DNA of 15,437 nucleotides, from positions 45,265 through 60,701 of the forward strand of contig CAUDNR010002157.1 of NCBI GenBank assembly GCA_958430865.1, given 5' to 3'. The position numbers were made by a program, and so were the translations under genes. Of this stretch, positions 9,862 through 15,437 are shown in pieces. The notes under the pieces were generated by a model. The model searched no databases, had not been told where the DNA came from, and saw only the letters and a list, made by a program, of their open reading frames with translations. Origin of the DNA: Entrophospora sp. SA101. Lineage: Eukaryota; Glomeromycota; Glomeromycetes; Entrophosporales; Entrophosporaceae. How positions within the stretch are numbered: position 1 is the stretch's first letter; every line of letters starts with the position of its first letter.

Positions 9862-11592
9862 TTAAATTTGATTTTTTGAACTAAAGTTTCTTATTAAATG
9901 ATCTTTTAAATCCTTTGTCTTTTTATACTTTAATTCCTGTTTCTTTCCATTTGCACCACCATAAATATTACTGTTGCTGTTGTTTCTCTCTGATCCCGAG
10001 TAATTACACCTATAATGATTACTATTACTATTACTATTATCGATTTCCCAACCCTCGTAATCAAAAACTTGATTAAATCCTTGATTGTTACTGTTATCAA
10101 TAATAATATTCGAAAAATTCTTAATACCAATTTCTGGTGTTAGATAATTTTGTAATGTATTATTGCCAATATTATTTTGGTTACTGGTATTTATTATATA
10201 ATTGGTATTGGTATTGGTATTGGTATTATTCTTATTATGTAGAAATTCATAATAAAGTAATTCTTCAATGTCAATTTCTAATAAATTTTTAATAAATTCC
10301 AATGTCGTATCTTTTATCATTAGATTTCTCTTACGTGATATTGAAAAGGTAGGTGATAATGGTAGAGACTGGTTATAATCATTACTATTAATTGATTTAT
10401 AAAATTTTTGTACAAGAAAATTTGTTGAATTATTATTACTAGTATTATTATTGTTGTTACCAAGATTATTAAAATGTTCAGTAACATAACCATTTACGTC
10501 AATGGGGCCGAGTTTTTCTAGATATTTAAATAGCCAACCAACAGAAAGCTCCCGAGCTTCATTAGAATAATGAGCGGTATGTTCGCCAATTTCTTTCCTC
10601 ATAGTATCAGCTAAATTACTTCTAATGAATCTAGAGAAACTATTCTCTAATAATACAAATACTGCTTGCTTGGCATCACGAAAACAATATCTTAAATCAC
10701 GCTCAGATTTTATTGCTGCAATTGTTAATTTACGTACTCTGTCATCAATATTCACTTCAAACTGTGAATTTCTTGTTAAATAGATGTCAAAAATTTGTTG
10801 AGCCATTACCAATTGTTGTGTTGAGTTATCATATTGTTTTGATTCATATTGTTCAACTTTTAGAAAAAAAAATAGATTTTCTGACGAATATTCTTCCAAT
10901 AATGAATACAAGAAATAAAATAATGGTATTTTGGAATTTAAAATCGCTTTCAATCCTTCTTTTTCTATTTCTCTTACACAAATGTCAATTGGAGGTTTTG
11001 CACCAAAGAAATTTAATAGTTTTTGTGATGTTAATTTTGTACGATGTTTATATTCGGAATGAGTGTTATAATGAAGATTGCTGCTGATATTAATTGATGA
11101 TGATAAGGATGATGTAGATGATGATGTAGATGAAATAGATGATGATGAATTGTTATTTTTATGATAGTTATTTTCCTTTATTGATAAAGAATGTTTTGGT
11201 TGAGATGATAACGATGAGGAAGTTGATGATGTTTGAAAATAAAAATCGTTAAACTTGGTAAAATCTTGAAATGAATCATTGATTTCCATTGGTAATAATA
11301 ATGTCGTTGTCGTTAATTTAGCATTTGCTTTAATTTTATTTATCATTGATTTATTACTATCGTTATTATTATTGGATAATTTTATTGTGGTGGAATCTAT
11401 CATTACAATTGAACTTCTTCTTGTAGTTGATGTTATAGAGTTAATAGAAACAGCCGATCCACGACGTTTTGAAATAATATTTGGAGTTTTTGAAGATAAA
11501 AGTAATTTTATGTCTTCTTCACTAATGGAATCAATGAAAACCGAAGGTGTAGAACGACGACGTGTATTATTGATATATGATGATGATGACAT
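9862..11592 (-). CDS. RGS-domain protein (regulator of G-protein signalling)
   Basis: A single uninterrupted frame of 576 residues starts at the ATG on the minus strand at 11592-11590. The RGS domain spans about 212-325. Helix-4 sequence EYSSENLFFFLKVEQYE (234-250) matches the family's 'FSxENxxFWxxCExY'; QQIFDIYLTRNSQFEVNID (265-283) matches 'IYxxFIxxxAxxEVNID'; CFRDAKQAVFVLLENSFSRFI (303-323) matches 'DxAQxxVxxLMxxxxYxRFL'. Such domains bind activated G-alpha subunits and speed GTP hydrolysis, acting at the inner face of the plasma membrane. No membrane segment is visible. The first 190 residues are Ser/Thr/Asn-rich with basic RRRS and KRRGS motifs that could be phosphorylation sites. The C-terminal 200 residues are Asn-rich with an (NT)n tract. 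No intron is needed. The low-complexity arms are probably disordered. The RGS call is firm; the partner G-alpha is unknown. Confidence 0.88.
   Translation of the reverse strand: MSSSSYINNTRRRSTPSVFIDSISEEDIKLLLSSKTPNIISKRRGSAVSINSITSTTRRSSIVMIDSTTIKLSNNNNDSNKSMINKIKANAKLTTTTLLLPMEINDSFQDFTKFNDFYFQTSSTSSSLSSQPKHSLSIKENNYHKNNNSSSSISSTSSSTSSLSSSINISSNLHYNTHSEYKHRTKLTSQKLLNFFGAKPPIDICVREIEKEGLKAILNSKIPLFYFLYSLLEEYSSENLFFFLKVEQYESKQYDNSTQQLVMAQQIFDIYLTRNSQFEVNIDDRVRKLTIAAIKSERDLRYCFRDAKQAVFVLLENSFSRFIRSNLADTMRKEIGEHTAHYSNEARELSVGWLFKYLEKLGPIDVNGYVTEHFNNLGNNNNNTSNNNSTNFLVQKFYKSINSNDYNQSLPLSPTFSISRKRNLMIKDTTLEFIKNLLEIDIEELLYYEFLHNKNNTNTNTNTNYIINTSNQNNIGNNTLQNYLTPEIGIKNFSNIIIDNSNNQGFNQVFDYEGWEIDNSNSNSNHYRCNYSGSERNNSNSNIYGGANGKKQELKYKKTKDLKDHLIRNFSSKNQI
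10201..10227. repeat. GGTATT hexanucleotide tandem repeat inside the RGS gene
   Basis: Four perfect GGTATT units with a partial unit. On the coding strand they read AATACC and encode alternating Asn-Thr at about residues 456-464. Because the unit is six bases, gain or loss of units keeps the frame. Confidence 0.75.
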
Positions 11593-12280
11593 ATTTTTAA
11601 ATAATAAAATTTTTTTTTATAACTATACAAAAATAAAATAAAGAAGAAAAATAAGAAAAATTTTAGGATAAAAGAAAATTTTTTATTCTGATTTTATTTA
11701 TAGAAACAATATAATCGAATTGATGTAATTGATGATAGTTTACGATTGTTTAATTGATTACGTTTCAAATGTGTAATACAAAAAATGAAATTCGAAAAAA
11801 AAAAATAAAAAATAAATAGTAATAGGGTGAAATTTATTTTTTTTGCTGAGAAAAATCGTTTATATATAAAGTTTATTTACAGTTCCGGAAAAACATTGGA
11901 ACACACGCTTTTGTATTTTTGTGTCATAGATACTACTAACACTATCTATTGAGTCCAAACATCGTCAATTGTTTATATTTATTACTTTATTATTATTATT
12001 AATTAAAGAACAAAGAAATTAATTTCTTTATTTATTATTAGGAACACATTTTCCAATTTCCAATTCCTAACTGTTGTATATAGAATCATGGAACGTAGTA
12101 GAAATAGAATTACTTGCACCTCCTCTTTTTGGATTTTTTAAACCTAAACTTAATATGTAAATAGTTCTTTGTTGTTTCATCATCATCCATTGTTTCCTAA
12201 TATCTCAATTTGTGTAATTTTCGAATATTTAAAACATGCTGCACAAAAAAGTTTCATTTTATATATATGCGCCTAATGAC
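11593..12280. promoter_or_regulatory. Upstream region of the RGS gene
   Basis: No gene is visible. It is AT-rich with A and T runs next to the RGS start. A TATATATAAA stretch at about 11860-11870 and a CCGGAA word near 11884 are the only promoter-like elements I can see. Whether they serve the minus-strand RGS gene about 270 bases away is inference. The stretch 12000-12055 carries opposed AATTTCTTT/AAAGAAATT words that can form a hairpin. Confidence 0.3.
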
Positions 12281-12663
12281 CAGTGTTGGCAATTTAATTG
12301 GTTCAAATCTTCTTTTGAACTATTTGAACCGTTCGTTAATTGGTTAAATAACTGTTAATTAGTTAACAGATGCTTGTTGGTCATTTGAACTTTGTCGAAA
12401 AGTTATTTAACCAACCAACCGGTATGCAAGGCTCATTGCAGAGTTAATGACGACTTTAACTTGAATTATGAAACAAACAGCATTTATTTATATCTTGGTT
12501 TAAACATTCATCAATTCAGCACACAAGGGAACAGCCTAAAAGCTAATTCGAATGTGCTATCTAAATTTGGCTATATAATGTCATTTGTAAAACCATAAAT
12601 TAATCATGTGATTTTATGTTTGAACTGGTTATTTAATTTTTGAACCAGTTATTTAATTGACAG
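12281..12663. mobile_element. hAT-like non-autonomous element (MITE)
   Basis: The left end, CAGTGTTGGCAATTTAATTG at 12281-12300, is the typical start of hAT-superfamily elements. The right end reads, as reverse complement, CTGTCAATTAAATAACTGGT, which aligns with the left end once the outer bases are seen as eroded. Subterminal copies of GTTATTTAAYY occur in both orientations at 12342-12352, 12402-12412, 12628-12638 and 12648-12658. Opposed GGTTCAAAT/ATTTGAACC and GTTGGT/ACCAAC words make the left part strongly hairpin-forming. No transposase is present, and the 68-residue open frame inside is not a gene. A clean 8-bp target duplication was not found. Confidence 0.5.
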
Positions 12664-13318
12664 AATTTAGGAACCATGCTACGCCACCAAATTTCAAAAT
12701 AACAAATTAGTCTAATTTTTTCTAATATATAATTCACGTGATTGGCGTAACCAAAAAGATTTTAAAACATTTTCATCAATCAGCATTGTTGATTGGCTAA
12801 ATAAAAAAAAATATTATAAAATGGCGAGAGCCTTTATTAACTCCCGAATTGTAGGACTAAGCAATATTTTGTGATTTAATATCATAGACAATTAATTCTT
12901 TACACAAAAAGGTTGTATTTATTTTTAATTAAAACAAATAAGAAACGAAACATTTTCCGTGTCATGACCCCCTTCCAAAATCAGTAAGGCACGTGGCCTT
13001 CGTGCAGGTTTCTCGCCGATTTGCGTTTAGCCGGTCTTGGCCTTTTCGGCTTTTGGCGCGATCAACGTTTTCACCATATTTGGCAAAAATAAAATAAAAC
13101 ATTTAATATTTAGTTAATGTGATGAAGATCATATTGTTGATTTGTTTATAAGAAAAGCATCATTATATTATTGACTAATTGGCAATTGAATTGATCATTT
13201 TTTAACTAAAAATGCTAAAAAACATTTTTACTATTATTATCATTCATTATCATTTGTACCGTTTTTTTGGATCGTACTTTTCTTTTAAGAAATCATTATG
13301 CATTTTTAATTAATTAAT
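12664..13318. other. Intergenic stretch with GC-rich island
   Basis: No gene is seen. It holds two CCAAT-type words (ATTGGCG near 12741 and GATTGGCTAA near 12790), a CACGTG at about 12735, and the GC-rich island annotated at 12987-13066. The remainder is A+T-rich. Confidence 0.45.
12987..13066. repeat. GC-rich island, probable dispersed-repeat fragment
   Basis: About 80 bases (GGCACGTGGCC through TTTTGGCGCG) are far richer in G and C than anything around them. They contain repeated GGCC, CCGG, CGGC and GGCG words and opposed copies such as GCCGGTC and GGCCTTTTCGGC. A TCATGACC word lies just left, at 12962-12969. No reading frame of note runs through it. The compositional break suggests an inserted repeat or a structured element. 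Confidence 0.4.
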
Positions 13319-13416
13319 ATAGTGCGTATCATCTAAAGACATCAAATGCTGCGCCTCGTGGCCAAATTTTCAAGTCCCAAAATAGCGATGATATTCATTG
13401 GTGACACCGGTGACAC

Positions 13417-13472
13417 GATATACACTCACCTGCCAAAAGTATCTGGATACTTTTGGCAGGTGAGTGTATATC
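13417..13472. mobile_element. Perfect palindrome of mariner-type ends (minimal Tc1/mariner relic)
   Basis: Two perfect 27-bp arms (13417-13443 and 13446-13472) are separated by only TG. The core, 13423-13466, begins CACTCACCTGCCAAAAGTATC and ends with its exact complement, and a TA dinucleotide flanks it on each side. CAAAAGTATC-type ends and a TA target duplication are typical of Tc1/mariner elements. The whole interior including the transposase is absent, so only the two terminal repeats are joined head to head. It interrupts a longer open frame that would otherwise reach up to 13346. Confidence 0.6.
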
Positions 13473-13528
13473 AGATTAGATCCTTACACAAAAAAAAATT
13501 TTTTTTAAATTTCAACGTGAATAATAAT

Positions 13529-13831
13529 ATGGAATACGACAATAATAACAGCAATGATAATTTTGAATACCAGCAATTAAAAATTTTAGATAAGGCACTA
13601 GATATTCTGATAGAAGTTGTAAAAAAAGTTCCATCATCAAAGTTGCTGTTATCATCAAGATCATTTGAGTCACCATCATCACAATTGCTGTTATCGTCAT
13701 CGCTAACAAAATCATTGGAGTCATCATCATCCCCAACGTCAGCATCAACATCAATGTCAGCATCAACATCAATATCAGCATCAACATCTACAACATCAGC
13801 AGCAATAACAACACCAGAAGCAGTAGTATAG
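13529..13831 (+). CDS. Small Ser/Thr-repeat hypothetical protein
   Basis: From the ATG at 13529 a frame of 100 codons runs to TAG at 13829-13831. It starts MEYDNNNSNDNFEYQQ, then has a plausible amphipathic helix (LKILDKALDILIEVVKKV), then repeats: SKLLLSSRSFESPSS and SQLLLSSSLTKSLESSSS (an approximately 42-51 bp DNA repeat), and SASTSM/SASTSI/SASTST (an 18-bp DNA repeat, about 13738-13791). The frame stays open upstream to 13346 but passes through the transposon palindrome, so I prefer this ATG. The opposite strand is also open and would give an Asp-rich repeat protein (DADIDV units), because trinucleotide-like repeats keep all frames free of stops. I see no family match. It may be a non-functional low-complexity ORF. 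Confidence 0.3.
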   Translation: MEYDNNNSNDNFEYQQLKILDKALDILIEVVKKVPSSKLLLSSRSFESPSSQLLLSSSLTKSLESSSSPTSASTSMSASTSISASTSTTSAAITTPEAVV

Positions 13832-14051
13832 TGCAGATCATCTAAAGACATCAAAAAAATAGGCAATCTTTAAAATGTTAAGGCTCAATAACTATATTTG
13901 GAAGTGGAAAAAACTCTCTATTTTTGCAATCTAATGGACTTAAGGAACAATGTAATAGAGAGCTTTTTTCAATATTATTAATAAAAAAAAAAGCCTTAGT
14001 GGTTTGAAGTTGCACGATTTTACTATTAAAAATGAAATTTGGCCACCAGTA

Positions 14052-14073
14052 ATCTTTCCTTTTAAGGAAAGAT
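14052..14073. repeat. 22-base palindrome
   Basis: ATCTTTCCTT-TT-AAGGAAAGAT is a perfect inverted repeat with two central bases. It sits just upstream of the VIP1-like fragment and just inside the TGAAATTTGGCCAC word that mirrors 13358-13372. Confidence 0.6.
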
Positions 14074-14089
14074 GGGCGGATTCACGTGA

Positions 14090-14335
14090 CCAAACCAATC
14101 GAAAAAAATTAAAAATATTGATGAAGTTTATGGCTTACAGGATAAAGCTTGGGAAATTTCAAGGTCTGGTATAAATTTGGCTTTTGAGATTGATCAACAA
14201 TATAGTGTTCATGAAAAAGTTAGTAACATTTTATTCACTAGTATGGCTGCTGCTATAAAAGCTGGTGTTGCTTATAAAAATTCTCCTTCATATAAAGAAT
14301 TAAAACAGTCGAAAACTGGACATCAGGCTGGGTAA
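14090..14335 (+). pseudogene. VIP1-like C-terminal fragment, 5' truncated
   Basis: The frame opens after a TGA at 14087-14089 and ends in TAA at 14333-14335. It reads DEVYGLQDKAWEISRSG, then INLAFEIDQQYSVHEKVSN, then MAAAIKAGV and NSPSYKELKQSKTG. Alternation of helical segments with (I/L)DxxYxVxxKxSN and a late 'SPxxKxLxQ' resembles the region after the RRM in fungal VIP1-like proteins. There is no start codon at the expected place, no RRM upstream in the window, and a stop immediately before. It is therefore probably a truncated copy. An exon whose acceptor is the ACAG at about 14137-14140 is possible. The family assignment is from memory of motif order only and is uncertain; that the stretch was once coding is more secure. 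Confidence 0.4.
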
Positions 14336-15406
14336 TAGTAATAACAATAGCAACAATAATAATATAGATTATTGTATTGGGATGGGTGTCCGGATACAAA
14401 ACTCTGATTGGCTAATTTGTCACTTTTTTCAGTTAGAATCATTGAAATGTATTGATAATATATATATATATATAATTTCTATTTTAACTTATATTGTTTA
14501 TATTTATATGATGCCCTACATTTTGCACAACCTTTAATCTATCTATTAACTTTATATTAATAACACCATAGGAATGAATGTCTAGAATAAACTTTTAGTC
14601 TCGGACAGTTGCCTATCAATGAATATTGCCTGAATTTGCTTTTGCTTAAAATTTATTTTTTTCATTAATTAAATTTATAATTATAATATTCTAACTTAAT
14701 TGGTGATGGAATCAGCGATATCTCCGAATTTGTATCTCCAACATAGAAAGTCTTTATTCATCACACTAAATTAACAAGCTCACAACTGAGCGAACTTTTG
14801 CATTACACAACCACTTTGCCGTGCTATGAGAGAAAATTCATTTATTTTATTTTAACATCACGTCGACATCAAAGTTAAGTTGTGTTTGGATTGCATCTTC
14901 TTCATCGCAAAGAGCAAAAAAATGACATCGCTCAAGCCAAGACAATAGTCTATTTTATTAAATTCGAATCATATAAATAGGACAGCCATCCCCACTTTTT
15001 TTTTTCGTAGAAAAATTCACCTCAGGCCATTTTAACGCACGGAACTCAACCTTCTACATTCAACCACGACGTCACTGTCCATTTTCAAGCAATCAAGATA
15101 AATTCAAGTTTACGAATGCGTACGCTACGTTTAAACCATGAAATCATTTATCTTTATACGTTATACAAAATAGTCTAATTCATGAAAAAAATAAAATAAA
15201 ATACCGCTGCGCCGAGTGTTTATAATAACAAAAACACACGACCCAACCATTTACATATTAATATATAGTCAGCATATTCGTTCAGAGCATCGAAATTAGC
15301 CAATCACATTATCATTTATTCATTGGGCAAAAAATATTTAACGATTTAACATGAACAATAAAAATTACATATGCGTAGAATCTAATAAATTTAAAAGATT
15401 CGAAAA
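14336..15406. other. Intergenic stretch
   Basis: No gene is recognised. It contains GTGTCCGGATAC at about 14387-14398, similar to common mariner ends and perhaps a lone terminus; a CCAAT-type GATTGGCTAA near 14406; and a TA microsatellite at 14459-14474. A TATAAATAG lies at 14972-14980, a GACGTCA-type word near 15068-15075, and a GCCAATCA near 15299-15306. The last three could belong to a promoter for a gene starting near the right edge. Confidence 0.4.
14459..14474. repeat. TA dinucleotide microsatellite
   Basis: An uninterrupted alternating T-A run of about 16 bases in intergenic DNA. Confidence 0.75.
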
Positions 15407-15437
15407 ATGGACGTGGAAAAAACTTCTTCGTCTTCTC
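15407..15437 (+). CDS. Possible start of a gene running off the right edge
   Basis: An ATG at 15407-15409 in good context (CGAAAAATGG) opens a frame reading MDVEKTSSSS up to the window end without a stop. A CCAAT word lies about 105 bases upstream. Ten codons are too few to judge, and no family can be named. Confidence 0.25.
   Translation, partial: MDVEKTSSSS

Larger units (their letters stand above)
13319..13855. repeat. 28-bp direct repeats flanking a 481-bp segment
   Basis: Copy A is at 13319-13346 and copy B at 13828-13855, identical at 26 of 28 positions. They share the core ATCATCTAAAGACATCAAA and differ only in CGT versus CAG in the left part. The segment between them holds the mariner-type palindrome and the Ser/Thr-repeat ORF, whose stop codon lies inside copy B. 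On the opposite strand both copies read MSLDD(T/L)HY. They may be relics of a duplication or of a mobile unit's ends. Confidence 0.6.

Noticed and set aside
10713..11087. 124-codon plus-strand open frame
   Set aside because: It lies antisense to the conserved RGS domain, starts on a non-ATG codon, and its composition is explained by the minus-strand gene.
11279..11641. 120-codon plus-strand open frame rich in Leu/Ile/Val
   Set aside because: It is antisense to the Ser/Thr/Asn-rich N-terminus of the RGS protein; the hydrophobic composition is the mirror of Asn/Asp/Ser codons.
12392..12598. 68-codon plus-strand open frame
   Set aside because: It lies wholly inside the hAT-like element and has no family features.
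13986..14000. A-box-like word near TTAGTGG, considered as a SINE or tRNA promoter
   Set aside because: It misses key A-box positions and no B-box follows at the right distance.

Overview
The window looks like nuclear DNA of a filamentous fungus, most probably an arbuscular mycorrhizal fungus of the Rhizophagus type. This is inferred from the strong A+T bias (about three quarters by eye), short GT-AG introns of 64-91 nt, Asn/Ser-rich low-complexity tracts in the proteins, a Crinkler-type fragment, and long gene-poor stretches with decayed genes and short transposon relics. There is no operon structure, CRISPR array, or rRNA or tRNA gene.

Layout. 1-537 (+) is the 3' end of an Rtc5-like gene: the second half of its TLDc domain and the family's C-terminal tail, with one intron. 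1754-2629 (+) is a decayed reading frame that opens with a Crinkler (CRN) header-domain fragment. 2899-3051 is a small element with inverted repeats. 4805-6083 (-) encodes the N-terminal half of an Rtc5-like protein (MGQ start, one intron) and stops just where the TLDc domain should begin. About 7717-8010 (-) is an unrecognised open stretch. 8086-9123 (+) is a fibrillarin pseudogene that keeps three intron relics. 9354-9593 (+) may be another decayed frame. 9862-11592 (-) is an intact single-exon gene for an RGS-domain protein, the best-supported gene here. 12281-12663 is a hAT-like non-autonomous element. 12987-13066 is a GC-rich island. 13319-13855 is bounded by 28-bp direct repeats and holds a perfect 56-bp palindrome with mariner-type ends plus a Ser/Thr-repeat ORF. 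14090-14335 (+) is a C-terminal fragment resembling VIP1-like proteins. 15407 onward may be the start of a gene that leaves the window.

Functional links. The genes form no pathway. The intact RGS protein points to heterotrimeric G-protein signalling. The two Rtc5-like halves belong to a family linked to the vacuole and V-ATPase. They lie on opposite strands and are complementary in content, which is the arrangement a single inversion through one gene would leave; this is the most notable observation. The rest reads as a gene-decay and transposon-relic landscape.
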